From NCBI GenBank assembly GCA_964540695.1, contig CAZINS010000009.1, positions 1-40,784 on the forward strand: a stretch of DNA of 40,784 nucleotides, written 5' to 3'. Below, piece by piece: positions 31,868 through 39,916 of the stretch (its first letter is position 1; every line of letters starts with the position of its first letter). Both the position numbers and the translations under genes were made by a program. The stretch is from DYGA01 sp964540695. Lineage in GTDB: Bacteria; Patescibacteriota; Patescibacteriia; S139-126. Under the pieces are notes generated by a model. It saw nothing but the letters and a program-made list of their open reading frames with translations. It did not search any database and was not told the origin of the DNA.

Positions 31868-32350
31868 ATGTTTAATGAGCATTACCTAAAAAATCATACT
31901 GAAGATTTACGAAAAAGATTTCCCACGGAAACAAAAAATATTGAGGAAGAATATAGTCATCGTGAAATTAAACCAATCATAAATATAGAGGAATTGGCTA
32001 CTTGGTGTGAAAACGACGAACAACTAGAAAAACTTTTGAATGAGGTGGTTGATTACTTTTTTAAATACACCGAAACGGTTTGCGAATATAATATTATTGT
32101 ACAAAAACATCTAGCTGGTGAAGATGTTGAGGATCAATTAGCTAGTTGGGATGAAATTAGACATCATACACACAACGCGATGATAGATAGCGTAGTAATT
32201 TTGATTAGAAATATAAAAAACAAAAAACCAGACTGGTCAAAAAATTTACCGCCTAAAGAAAATCGAGTGGCTTATGGAGCCTTGGCTATGGAAAATACTT
32301 TTTTAGAACTTTTAAAATATAAGGAAGAAAACAATGACTCAGGACAATAA
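31868..32350 (+). CDS. Helical protein of unknown function
   Basis: This 160-residue soluble protein starts MFNEHYLKNHTEDLRKRFP. It is mostly charged helix with conserved-looking aromatic and His residues (WCENDEQLEKLLNEVVDYFF, WDEIRHHTHNAMIDSVV). There is no signal peptide, membrane segment or recognised motif. An upstream ATG at 31850 lies inside the promoter spacer, so 31868 is preferred; this is uncertain. Its last 17 bp overlap a 57-residue gene, and a terminator follows both. The pair thus forms a small operon divergent from nusA. I do not recognise the family. Confidence 0.65.
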   Translation: MFNEHYLKNHTEDLRKRFPTETKNIEEEYSHREIKPIINIEELATWCENDEQLEKLLNEVVDYFFKYTETVCEYNIIVQKHLAGEDVEDQLASWDEIRHHTHNAMIDSVVILIRNIKNKKPDWSKNLPPKENRVAYGALAMENTFLELLKYKEENNDSGQ

Positions 32351-32507
32351 AAACGAATTAATTCTCAGGTACACAGCTTTAGCTGTCAAAAATAAACGAG
32401 AGAATAAATCCATCGCCCCAACAACGGATATGGAAAAAATAAAAAAAATTCTCAATCTCACCCACGAACAAATTATCAAAGCAGCAGCTGAATTAACCAA
32501 AGAATAA
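32334..32507 (+). CDS. Small 57-residue helical protein
   Basis: The short ORF encodes MTQDNKNELILRYTALAVKN followed by a basic turn (KRENK) and a helix DMEKIKKILNLTHEQIIKAAAEL. It starts 17 bp before the end of the upstream gene, with AAGGAAG in range as a ribosome site, and ends six bases before a strong terminator. The family is unknown. Its size and coupling suggest a subunit or partner of the 160-residue protein. Confidence 0.6.
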   Translation: MTQDNKNELILRYTALAVKNKRENKSIAPTTDMEKIKKILNLTHEQIIKAAAELTKE

Positions 32508-32512
32508 TCATA

Positions 32513-32544
32513 CACCCTTAGTATCAACTAAGGGTGCTTTTTTT
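32513..32544 (+). terminator. Intrinsic terminator after small-gene pair
   Basis: CACCCTTAG (32513-32521) and CTAAGGGTG (32528-32536) form a perfect 9-bp stem with a 6-nt loop, followed by C and seven T. Confidence 0.9.
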
Positions 32545-35173
32545 AAATTTGTTTTAACTTTTTCTTAGCTTCTGCTAGCTTATCTTTTTCTTTGGCTATC
32601 ACTGCGGCAGGGGCTTTTTGCAAAAATTCTTGATTGCTTAACTTATTTTCTAAAGTGGTAATAAAATTTTTTAATTTTTCTATTTCTTTAGTTTGATCTT
32701 TGGATTTTAATTCAATCGTAAAAACAAAGCTATACTCTGGTGCGACTATCTGCTGCTTAGCTTTAACAATATTTTTATCAAGCCAACTAATTTTTACTCT
32801 AGCCAATTTTTCAATTAAAGTTTGTTGTTTTTGAAAAATAGTTAAAAATTCTTGAGCATAAATTTCTACAGGAATAAATTGACCAGCCGCTAAACCATTT
32901 TCATTTTTTACTGACCTGAGATTGGTAATCAATTTTTGTAAAATTAAAAATGATTTAACCGTACTTGTTGATTTGACTTTATCAGGCTGAGGCCAGTGTT
33001 GAACCATTAACATTAGTTTGTCTTGCTTAGAAAAATTATAAATTTCCGTCCAGATTGCTTCACTAACAAAAGGTACAAAAGGATGAATCAAAATTAAAAG
33101 TTTTTGTAAAATATAATTTAATATTTCTTCTTTACCAGATTCAATTTTAGCAATTTCCAAATACCAGTCAGCGAGTTTTGCCCAAACAAAATCGTACAAC
33201 AATTCTATAGCTACAGAAAATTTATAATTACCTAACTGGGAAGTTACTTGGGAAATTAATTGATTGAATTCAGACAAAATCCACTCGTCGGCCAAAGTTT
33301 TTGCTTCAGGTTTTTTATCAGTCAATTTTGGTTGGGATAAATTCAATAATATAAAACGAGAAATATTCCAAAGTTTATTGACAAAATTTCTGTACCCTGC
33401 AATTTTTTCTTCATATAAACTTAAATCATTTCCAGGGGTTACACCAATTATCATCGAGAGTCGCAGAGCATCAGCGCCGAATTCAGCAATCATCTCCAAG
33501 GGGTCAATACCATTACCTAAAGATTTACTCATTTTCTTACCTTGACGATCACGCACCAGCCCGTGTAAATATACTTTTTGAAAAGGAATCTGCCCCGTAG
33601 TATAGATAGTCATAATAATCATTCGCGCTACCCAAAAAAATAAAATATCGTAACCAGTCTCCAAAACTTGAGTAGGATGAAAACGTTTAAAATCTTTAGC
33701 CTTAGGCCAGCCTAAAGTAGAAAATGTCCACAAGGCAGAAGAAAACCAAGTGTCCAAAGTATCTTCATCCTGCACCCAACCTTCATCTTGAGGTGGTTCA
33801 ACTCCAACATAAATTTCTGTTGCTTGATTTATTTGTTCCTTAGTCCTTGATCCTTGGTCCTGGCTTTTGTACCACACTGGAATACGATGCCCCCACCAAA
33901 TTTGTCTAGAAATACACCAATCACGTAAATTTTCCAGCCAATGAAAATATACTTTTTCAAAACGTTCTGGTATTATTTCTATTTTTTTATCAGCTTGCCC
34001 GTCAAGTCCAGTACGCACCGCAGCAATAGCCAACTCTTTTAAAGATTTATTTATCTCAGGAATTTTTTTATTAACATCAATAAACCATTGCTTTGATGGT
34101 AAAGGTTCAATTGGCGTATTACAACGATAACAAACAGATAAATTGTGTATATAATCATTATCAATATGATCAACTAATCCTTGGGCTTCCATTTTAGCTA
34201 CAATTTTTTTCCGTGCCTGATTGGCATTTGTTCCTGCGAACTCTCCAGCTACGGCAGTCAAGTTACCGGCTTCATCAATTATTTTTACTACTTCTAAATT
34301 ATATTTTTTAGCCAATTCAAAATCGACAAAACTATGAGCCGGGGTAATAGTCATAGCACCTGTGCCAAGTTCCGGATCAGCTACGTTATCAGCAATCACT
34401 TGGGCTTCAATTTCACCTTCTATCCAAGGTATGATAAATTTTTTACCAATTAAATCTTTATAACGCACGTCATCAGGATGAACCACAATGACTTTATCAG
34501 CAAACTTTGTTTCTGGTCGCGCTGTGCCAATTACTACCGGGCCATATTTAAAATAATAAAAAGGAGTTGATTGTTCTTTATACTCTACCTCATCATCAGC
34601 CAGTGTTGACTGACAACGAGGACACCAATTTACAATTCTGTTTCCCCGATAAATCAGACCATCATCATACATTTTTTTAAAAACCTGATAAACAGTCTGT
34701 GAGATATCTTTATCTAAGGTGTATTTTTCTCTCGACCAATCAAGGGATGAACCCATTTTTCTTATCTGTTGTCGGATAGTATTTTTTGATTTATCGGCAT
34801 AATCTCTAACGGTTTGCAAAAATTTTTCTCTACCTAAGTCTTCTTTTTTCATGTCTTCTAGAGCAATTATTTTTTCTACTTTAGTTTGGGTGGCAATAGC
34901 CGCATGATCTGTACCTGGTAACCATAAAGCTTGTTGACCAAGCATGCGATGATAACGAATCATCAAATCTTCATAAGCCAGCATAGCCGCGTGGCCCAAA
35001 TGAAGCTCTCCGGTCACGTTGGGTGGCGGCAAAACAATTGTAAAAGCAGGGGCGTCTGATTTAATCAATTTTTGCTCAACTAAAACATCAGGATTAAAAT
35101 AGCCACTTTTTTCCCAACGGGCATAAATTTCATTTTCATAATTTTTTGCTTCATAAGCTTTGGGGAGTTCCAT
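32543..35173 (-). CDS. valS: Valyl-tRNA synthetase
   Basis: This 876-residue class I synthetase charges tRNA-Val. The HIGH-type motif appears as PPNVTGELHLGHA (H58/H61), and the KMSKS loop as GKKMSKSLGNGIDP. The connective editing domain (about 200-340) is present with a GTGAMTITPAHSFVDFELA-like editing signature. The C-terminal coiled-coil arm (about 810-876, Lys/Leu-rich) that ValS uses to grip tRNA is intact. It is preceded by a probable T-box leader (35210-35392) that would raise expression when tRNA-Val is uncharged. The frame is intact. Confidence 0.97.
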   Translation of the reverse strand: MELPKAYEAKNYENEIYARWEKSGYFNPDVLVEQKLIKSDAPAFTIVLPPPNVTGELHLGHAAMLAYEDLMIRYHRMLGQQALWLPGTDHAAIATQTKVEKIIALEDMKKEDLGREKFLQTVRDYADKSKNTIRQQIRKMGSSLDWSREKYTLDKDISQTVYQVFKKMYDDGLIYRGNRIVNWCPRCQSTLADDEVEYKEQSTPFYYFKYGPVVIGTARPETKFADKVIVVHPDDVRYKDLIGKKFIIPWIEGEIEAQVIADNVADPELGTGAMTITPAHSFVDFELAKKYNLEVVKIIDEAGNLTAVAGEFAGTNANQARKKIVAKMEAQGLVDHIDNDYIHNLSVCYRCNTPIEPLPSKQWFIDVNKKIPEINKSLKELAIAAVRTGLDGQADKKIEIIPERFEKVYFHWLENLRDWCISRQIWWGHRIPVWYKSQDQGSRTKEQINQATEIYVGVEPPQDEGWVQDEDTLDTWFSSALWTFSTLGWPKAKDFKRFHPTQVLETGYDILFFWVARMIIMTIYTTGQIPFQKVYLHGLVRDRQGKKMSKSLGNGIDPLEMIAEFGADALRLSMIIGVTPGNDLSLYEEKIAGYRNFVNKLWNISRFILLNLSQPKLTDKKPEAKTLADEWILSEFNQLISQVTSQLGNYKFSVAIELLYDFVWAKLADWYLEIAKIESGKEEILNYILQKLLILIHPFVPFVSEAIWTEIYNFSKQDKLMLMVQHWPQPDKVKSTSTVKSFLILQKLITNLRSVKNENGLAAGQFIPVEIYAQEFLTIFQKQQTLIEKLARVKISWLDKNIVKAKQQIVAPEYSFVFTIELKSKDQTKEIEKLKNFITTLENKLSNQEFLQKAPAAVIAKEKDKLAEAKKKLKQI

Positions 35174-35209
35174 AAATTTATCCTATCATATTTAAAAATT
35201 TTACTCTAA

Positions 35210-35392
35210 AAAATAAAAACACCACTTTGGTGTTTCGAGAGCCCCAACTAGGGACGGTACCATCTCGATTTTTCAAAAAATTGAAAAACTTAATTGTCAC
35301 GCGCTAACGGGCGTACCCCGGGCAGTTCTACTAATTTAAAAAATTTTCTTCTGCCGACACGTTGAGCGACATTAACTCTCAACGATTGTCTT
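35210..35392 (-). ncRNA. Probable T-box riboswitch of valS (very short Stem I)
   Basis: Read on the minus strand: a short hairpin CGTTGAG/CTCAACG (35360-35366 and 35378-35384) has an 11-nt loop with GTC, a Val codon, at 35368-35370. A CGGG...CCCGTTA element recalls Stem IIA/B. The antiterminator CGAGA/TCTCG carries the T-box bulge TGGTACC (35256-35262) and a CCC/GGG upper stem. A terminator AACACCA/TGGTGTT (35218-35234) with a T-run follows. TGGT fits the A73 of tRNA-Val. How the terminator and antiterminator exclude each other is not obvious. Confidence 0.75.
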
Positions 35393-35412
35393 ATTATTTG
35401 ATTGGTAATCAC

Positions 35413-35441
35413 AGATTATTAAATAAACAACTAAAAGTCAA
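35413..35441 (-). promoter_or_regulatory. Promoter of valS T-box leader
   Basis: Minus strand: TTGACT (35436-35441), 17-bp spacer, TAATCT (35413-35418). The -35 lies within the last codons of tsaE, so valS can be transcribed independently. Confidence 0.65.
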
Positions 35442-35853
35442 TAGTTCTAATACTTTCCTTATCGCCATAATCAAACTGTACTAGCAAAGCATCGCTCGGC
35501 CAACTACCCATAATTCTCTCTGGCCATTCTACCACTACCAAACTCCGCGCATCAGCCAAATAATCAGTTAATCCTAATTCATCAACATCTTGATTGTACT
35601 CAATCCGATATAAATCAACATGTACCAACCTGTCAAAATCCGAATTCTGCAAAGGATAAATTTTCATCAACACATAAGTCGGACTACTGACATCATCTTT
35701 TAGTTCTAACTCTTCAGCGATGGCTTGTACGGTTACGGTTTTACCAGTGCCCAACTGACCACTAAGTAAAATTATATTTCGCCTACCTAACTGACGTAAA
35801 ATTTCTCTGGCTATCCGCCTGGTATCCTGGATAGAATAACTGGTTCTCATCAT
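35431..35853 (-). CDS. tsaE: tRNA threonylcarbamoyladenosine factor TsaE
   Basis: This 140-residue P-loop ATPase works with TsaD, TsaB and TsaC in making t6A37 of ANN-reading tRNAs. It has Walker A SGQLGTGKT at about 31-39, the SSPTYVLMKIY segment at about 56-66, HVDLYRI, and the VVVEWPERI motif. The length is typical. It overlaps tsaD by 4 bp (ATGA), so the two are translated together. TsaB is not seen nearby. Confidence 0.93.
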   Translation of the reverse strand: MMRTSYSIQDTRRIAREILRQLGRRNIILLSGQLGTGKTVTVQAIAEELELKDDVSSPTYVLMKIYPLQNSDFDRLVHVDLYRIEYNQDVDELGLTDYLADARSLVVVEWPERIMGSWPSDALLVQFDYGDKESIRTIDF

Positions 35854-36890
35854 ATATTTAAATTTGGTTTTATAGCAGTGGTAATAAAATTTTTATTTAA
35901 TGCTTGCTGTCCTAAGCGATGACTGATAAAACCAGCCAAAGCAATCATAGTAGCATTATCTCCTGTATACAACATTTTTGGCAATAGTAAAGGCCAATTA
36001 TTCAAAGAACATTTTACTGCCATCTCCTGACGTAAACTTTGATTAGCGCTAACACCTCCAACTACCGCCACGGCTTGAGCATGATGAAATTTAGCGGCTC
36101 TAACTGTTTTTTCAATTAACACTTCTATTACTGCGGCTTGCCAACTGGCACAAAGATTATTTATTTGTTCCTCGTTAAGATTGCCTAAAGCCTTAATTTT
36201 GTAAAGCAATGAAGTTTTTAAACCAGAAAAGGAAAAATTAAAATCTGGTTGCTGCAATAAAGGTCTGGGAAAAGACCAAGTATTTTTGTCTCCCAGAAGG
36301 GCTCTCTTACTTAAAATCGGTCCCCCCGGATAACCTAGATTCATTATTTTGGCTGCCTTATCAAAAGCCTCGCCAGCAGCATCGTCTAAGGTTTTACCAA
36401 TCACTTCATAATTGATAAAGTCTTTTACCAAGATCAATTCCGTGTGTCCTCCAGAAACAATCAAAGCTATAAATGGCCAGTTAATATTAATAGGTTCAGT
36501 TTTACCTACTTCGGGTAAAAGCCATGACCATAAATGACCAATTAAATGATTGACTTCATAAAGTGGCTTTTGTTTCAACCAAGCTAGGGTTTTTGCGGTT
36601 TCAAAACCAACCATCAAAGCACCAGCTAATCCTGGTCCTTGCGTTGCAGCGATAGCATCAATTTGCTTAACAGTTAACTTGGCTTGTTTTAATGCCTGAT
36701 CAACTATAGGTAAAATATTAATAATATGTTGCCTAGCTGCCACTTCTGGCACAACACCGCCAAATTGTTTATGAATTTTTATTTGTGAATTGACCACGTG
36801 AGCTAAAACAGTGACAGTTGTTTTATCAGCTTTAATAACAGCTGCTGCGGTTTCATCACATGATGTTTCTATACCTAAGATATATGTCAT
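35850..36890 (-). CDS. tsaD: tRNA N6-adenosine threonylcarbamoyltransferase TsaD
   Basis: This 346-residue protein of the Kae1/TsaD family transfers the threonylcarbamoyl group to A37 of tRNA. Signatures: ILGIETSCDETAAAV at 4-18, GPGLAGALMVG at about 86-96, the metal-binding NHLIGHLWSW (two His) and SGGHTELI, and a C-terminal GDNATMIALAG with the conserved Asp. It is complete and of normal length. It heads a unit with tsaE, which starts in its stop codon. Confidence 0.96.
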   Translation of the reverse strand: MTYILGIETSCDETAAAVIKADKTTVTVLAHVVNSQIKIHKQFGGVVPEVAARQHIINILPIVDQALKQAKLTVKQIDAIAATQGPGLAGALMVGFETAKTLAWLKQKPLYEVNHLIGHLWSWLLPEVGKTEPININWPFIALIVSGGHTELILVKDFINYEVIGKTLDDAAGEAFDKAAKIMNLGYPGGPILSKRALLGDKNTWSFPRPLLQQPDFNFSFSGLKTSLLYKIKALGNLNEEQINNLCASWQAAVIEVLIEKTVRAAKFHHAQAVAVVGGVSANQSLRQEMAVKCSLNNWPLLLPKMLYTGDNATMIALAGFISHRLGQQALNKNFITTAIKPNLNI

Positions 36891-36919
36891 ATAATTAAGT
36901 TAGCATAAACAAGCTAGTC

Positions 36920-36948
36920 TTGACAAAAACAAAAAAATGTGCTAAGAT
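36920..36948 (+). promoter_or_regulatory. Promoter of fibronectin-like protein gene
   Basis: TTGACA (36920-36925), a 17-bp spacer with CAAAAAAAT, a TG-C step and TAAGAT (36943-36948). The leader to the ATG at 36964 would be only about 9 nt. Confidence 0.85.
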
Positions 36949-36963
36949 AGAATGTTTTAAATA

Positions 36964-38487
36964 ATGATATTTATGAAATTAATAAAAATTATATTATTAA
37001 TATTGTTAACTTTAACCGCTAGCTACTTAACTGTTCCCCCAGCTCAAGCGGCTAATTTGGAATTTATCAATATTTCAGTCAAAGAGCTTGATAATGATAA
37101 ATTGACTATCCAATGGACAACCAATCAACCAGCCCAAGGTTGGTTACAAGTTGGCATGGAACCTGAAAAATATTTATGGGTCACCCAAGCTAATACTTAT
37201 AACACCTATCAACAAGCTACTATTTTATTACCTAAAGCCAATACTACTTATCACTATCGTTTGATTGCGGAAAATATGAATGGTGAAAGAGTAATGTCTT
37301 TTGCTTTCAACTACAAAGTAGAGAAATTTATTGATACTAAAGCCCCTGAATTTGTTAGTATTCCCAAAACTCTTTACGTGGATAATACCAACGCTTTTTT
37401 ACTTTGGCAAACCAATGAACAAATTGGCGCAGAAATAAAATATAGCCTTTACTCAGATTTATCCAAAGCCAACACTGCTCGCACCAGTTCTGACAAAAAT
37501 AAAAACCATCAGGCTAAAATAAATTTATCCAGACTAAAACCCAGTACTACTTATTATTATGAAGTAACAATTACTGATACCAACAAAAATGCTACCAAAA
37601 CTGCGGTGCTCAACTTTACTACCAAATCACAAGCTGATACCGAACCACTTAAATTGATCAACCAAAAACCACTAAGTAATAATGATTCATTTATTACCGA
37701 CACCAGCATTAAAGCCACCTGGCTTACCTCTCGCCCCTCTTATTGTGAATTTTTGTATGGTGAAAAAAATAAGTACAAAAAAAAGTTAAAGGAAACTGGT
37801 AATGAATCTTGGGATCATTCTTTTTTAGCTGAAGATTTAAAACCTGGTATAGAATATCAATATAAAATTTATTGTCGCGATGTTTTTGGTAAAAAAATTG
37901 AAACCAATGATGTTTTATTTCAAACCAGAATTCCGCAAGTACTTGGTTATGAATACGATAAAAATCAGGCAATAAAATTTTATGGACAAAGCTACCAGTT
38001 AGTTAAAGCAACGGGTAGTGCTAATATTTACGTAATTGTAAAAAATCAAAAATATTTAATTAAATCACCTAGTATTTTCCAAAACTATGGTTTTAGTTGG
38101 TCTGAAGTCAAAACAATTAGTCCAAAAGAATTGGCTAAATATCCAGATGTAAAGCTAGTCAAATCTCCAGCTAGTCCAGCAGTGTATTTTCTTTATCACT
38201 CTTATCAAAGAAAAAAAGCTATCTTAAATGAAAATGCTTTTAAATCATACCGAGATAACAATTTTAATAAAGTTGTTGTCATTAGTCCAACCGATCTAGA
38301 TACTTATTCAGATATTGTTTTAGTGAAAGAAGCAAATAAACCAACTATTTATTTATTACAAGAAAATATTAAGCGTCCTATTAAAAACATGGTGGCTTTG
38401 AAAAATAATAATCTAACTCATCAACCGATTGGTATAGTTTCCCAAAAAGATTTGGAAACTTATTATACTGGCAATTTATTGGAGTGA
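36964..38487 (+). CDS. Secreted fibronectin-III-like surface protein
   Basis: This 507-residue protein has a signal peptide (about 1-29, ending AQA). It then has three fibronectin-III/purple-phosphatase-N-like beta domains (about 30-120, 125-220 and 225-325), each with the YxYxI-type last strands (TTYHYRLIAEN, TTYYYEVTITD, IEYQYKIYCRD). The C-terminal third (about 345-507) holds three imperfect 50-residue repeats with a YLI/KSPxxFxxYxF...V..ISPKELxxY pattern. No catalytic domain is seen, so adhesion or cell-surface structure is likely. The second ATG at 36973 is an equally possible start and gives a cleaner signal peptide. No Shine-Dalgarno is evident for either. Confidence 0.8.
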   Translation: MIFMKLIKIILLILLTLTASYLTVPPAQAANLEFINISVKELDNDKLTIQWTTNQPAQGWLQVGMEPEKYLWVTQANTYNTYQQATILLPKANTTYHYRLIAENMNGERVMSFAFNYKVEKFIDTKAPEFVSIPKTLYVDNTNAFLLWQTNEQIGAEIKYSLYSDLSKANTARTSSDKNKNHQAKINLSRLKPSTTYYYEVTITDTNKNATKTAVLNFTTKSQADTEPLKLINQKPLSNNDSFITDTSIKATWLTSRPSYCEFLYGEKNKYKKKLKETGNESWDHSFLAEDLKPGIEYQYKIYCRDVFGKKIETNDVLFQTRIPQVLGYEYDKNQAIKFYGQSYQLVKATGSANIYVIVKNQKYLIKSPSIFQNYGFSWSEVKTISPKELAKYPDVKLVKSPASPAVYFLYHSYQRKKAILNENAFKSYRDNNFNKVVVISPTDLDTYSDIVLVKEANKPTIYLLQENIKRPIKNMVALKNNNLTHQPIGIVSQKDLETYYTGNLLE

Positions 38488-38514
38488 CCTTAATTTAATT
38501 ACTATTTATAAATT

Positions 38515-38545
38515 AATCCCGCCTTATTAATAGGCGGGATTTTAT
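38515..38545. terminator. Bidirectional terminator
   Basis: AATCCCGCCT (38515-38524) and AGGCGGGATT (38532-38541) form a perfect 10-bp stem with a 7-nt loop. It follows the fibronectin-like gene and lies just past the stop of the convergent 58-residue gene, so it isolates that gene as a single unit. Confidence 0.85.
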
Positions 38546-38546
38546 G

Positions 38547-38723
38547 TTAACAAGCGTGAGAAGTTGTATTTTTAACTGTCTCTAAAATTTTTTCAATTAC
38601 TTCTTTGTTTTTATCCACCAATGTTTGGTGATATTTTTGAGCACTAATCCCTTGTCTGAATTCAGGCTTAGGAATGTCTGAAGTAATTGGTTGCTTGCTT
38701 TCTTTTTCTTGATTTTTTTTCAT
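38547..38723 (-). CDS. T-box-controlled 58-residue protein, unknown function
   Basis: The ORF begins MKKNQEKESKQPITSDIPKP and ends in a helix VDKNKEVIEKILETV followed by NTTSHAC. It is soluble and highly charged, with a single Cys at the end. The family is not recognised, and it is not part of any synthetase or amino-acid biosynthesis enzyme I know. AAAGGAG lies at ideal distance before the ATG at 38723. It is the only gene between a canonical T-box leader (38766-39062) and a terminator (38515-38545). Its expression should therefore follow the charging state of one tRNA. It could be a regulator, transporter accessory or stress peptide; none of this is shown. Confidence 0.7.
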   Translation of the reverse strand: MKKNQEKESKQPITSDIPKPEFRQGISAQKYHQTLVDKNKEVIEKILETVKNTTSHAC

Positions 38724-38765
38724 AACTCACTCCTTTGATTTATTGATTTGTTAAATGAACAAAAT

Positions 38766-39062
38766 AAAAAGCGCTCTTTGTCCTCAAATATAAAATTTGA
38801 TTTAAGGACGAAGAGCGCTTCTCATAAAGCACTGTCCGTGGTACCACCTTAACTTTTCCAAAAAAATAATTTTTGGAACGCTTTCACATACTCTAAAAAG
38901 AAATATGTTAGTCCGATAACGGGAACGCCCGTGATAACCTACTCAATATTTTCAGTTACCCAGCTCCAGAGGGAACTTCCCAATTGTTTTATTACAGGCC
39001 TATTCTCAATCACGCTAGGCCCTCCCTGTGAAATAATTACAATGGTACTTTCCTCTTTCTTT
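38766..39062 (-). ncRNA. T-box riboswitch (canonical, transcriptional)
   Basis: Minus strand: the leader opens with an AGTA loop-E half near 39048, then a long Stem I with the opposite GAA (about 38974-38980) next to a specifier region reading GTTCCC. A Stem IIA/B-type ACGGG...CCCGTTATC element follows. The T-box is AAGGTGGTACCACGG, with TGGTACC at 38840-38846. TTAAGG before the bulge can pair with CCTTAA inside the terminator's 5' arm, so antiterminator and terminator are mutually exclusive. The terminator is a long hairpin ending AGCGCTTTTTATTTT. TGGT requires a tRNA with A73. Confidence 0.92.
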
Positions 39063-39098
39063 GCTTTTGTTTAATTAAAATATACTTTACTTAAATAT

Positions 39099-39127
39099 TT
39101 TATACACCTACATTAAAGATGTGTCAA
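39099..39127 (-). promoter_or_regulatory. Promoter of T-box transcript
   Basis: Minus strand: TTGACA (39122-39127), 17-bp spacer, TATAAA (39099-39104). The start would be near 39092, about 30 nt before Stem I. Confidence 0.8.
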
Positions 39128-39192
39128 TATTTATTGGTTCAACTCACTATAACCACCCTTTTTTACATATTTTTACATTTGAATAAATTAAA

Positions 39193-39217
39193 AAAACCGA
39201 TGTTCTAAATCGGTTTT
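39193..39217 (-). terminator. Terminator overlapping end of CxxC protein gene
   Basis: AAAACCGAT (39193-39201) and ATCGGTTTT (39209-39217) form a 9-bp stem with the stop codon of the minus-strand gene in the loop, followed by T residues on that strand. Confidence 0.8.
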
Positions 39218-39513
39218 ATAATAGGATAACGAGGAATGCTTATTAAATATTGATATGGTAGTGGTTCAATTAAACTTGGTAAAAATATGTCTGGTTTATC
39301 TTTGGCTTGCGGATTGCACTCTGGACAAAAAGGACGATCTATCGTCACTAATTTTACTTCTATTCCATAATCAACTTCTATATCAACGCTGACAAAAAAA
39401 ATTGTTGCCTTAGTGCGAAGACAACGCCAAATTATACCTACCTCTTCATCATCATCCATATTAACTCCTGCGTGTTCCTCTAATCTATCTAAATCTGATT
39501 TCACTAACAGCAT
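39205..39513 (-). CDS. Small protein with one CxxC pair, unknown
   Basis: This 102-residue soluble protein has an acidic start (SDLDRLEEHAGVNMDDDEEVG), a beta-rich centre (TIFFVSVDIEVDYGIEVKLVTI) and a single CPEC pair at about 68-71. Proline-rich sequence follows. One CxxC could bind metal as a dimer or act as a redox pair. The family is not recognised. AAAGG lies about 7 nt before the ATG at 39513, and a promoter is at 39550-39578. Its stop codon lies in the loop of its own terminator. Confidence 0.6.
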   Translation of the reverse strand: MLLVKSDLDRLEEHAGVNMDDDEEVGIIWRCLRTKATIFFVSVDIEVDYGIEVKLVTIDRPFCPECNPQAKDKPDIFLPSLIEPLPYQYLISIPRYPIIKPI

Positions 39514-39549
39514 ATATTTACCTTTCGATTTTTAAAGAAAATTCAATTT

Positions 39550-39578
39550 AAAATAACATTAAAATCAATTAGAGTCAA
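39550..39578 (-). promoter_or_regulatory. Promoter of CxxC protein gene
   Basis: Minus strand: TTGACT (39573-39578), 17-bp spacer, TATTTT (39550-39555). Confidence 0.5.
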
Positions 39579-39610
39579 TACTATTTAGACAAAAAATATC
39601 AAATATAATC

Positions 39611-39916
39611 TTAATTTATTTTAGGAGCCTCTGGTGATTGTTTTTTTCTCTTTCTAGCTATGACGGCTGGATAAAAATACATTACCAAACCAGTAATACC
39701 CATTAAAAATAGCACTACACTGAAAAAAGGACTCATTTGATTGTGTAAGTAACGAACTAATCCTAAATCAATAAAATTAAAGTCACTAAAAAAACTAGAA
39801 TATTTCATTATCCCACCAGTAGTTGCCATCAACATGGTTAAAAATACAATGATGATAACCAAATAACGATGAATCTTTTTTGCTAATAGATATAATTTCA
39901 TAATTTTATTAATCAT
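39611..39916 (-). CDS. Two-helix membrane protein with paired histidines (PepSY-TM-like)
   Basis: Read from the ATG at 39916, this is a 101-residue protein. Helices lie at about residues 17-38 and 62-83, with His16 (KKIHRYL) and His58 (RYLHNQM) at the start of each, followed by GITGLVMYFYP. From memory the pattern resembles PepSY-associated or b-type cytochrome membrane segments, where such His residues can hold haem. Other in-frame ATGs at 39934 and 39901 are possible starts; the first two overlap the upstream gene's end. It is coupled to the cytochrome b5 gene, which supports a redox role. Haem binding is inferred. Confidence 0.6.
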   Translation of the reverse strand: MINKIMKLYLLAKKIHRYLVIIIVFLTMLMATTGGIMKYSSFFSDFNFIDLGLVRYLHNQMSPFFSVVLFLMGITGLVMYFYPAVIARKRKKQSPEAPKIN

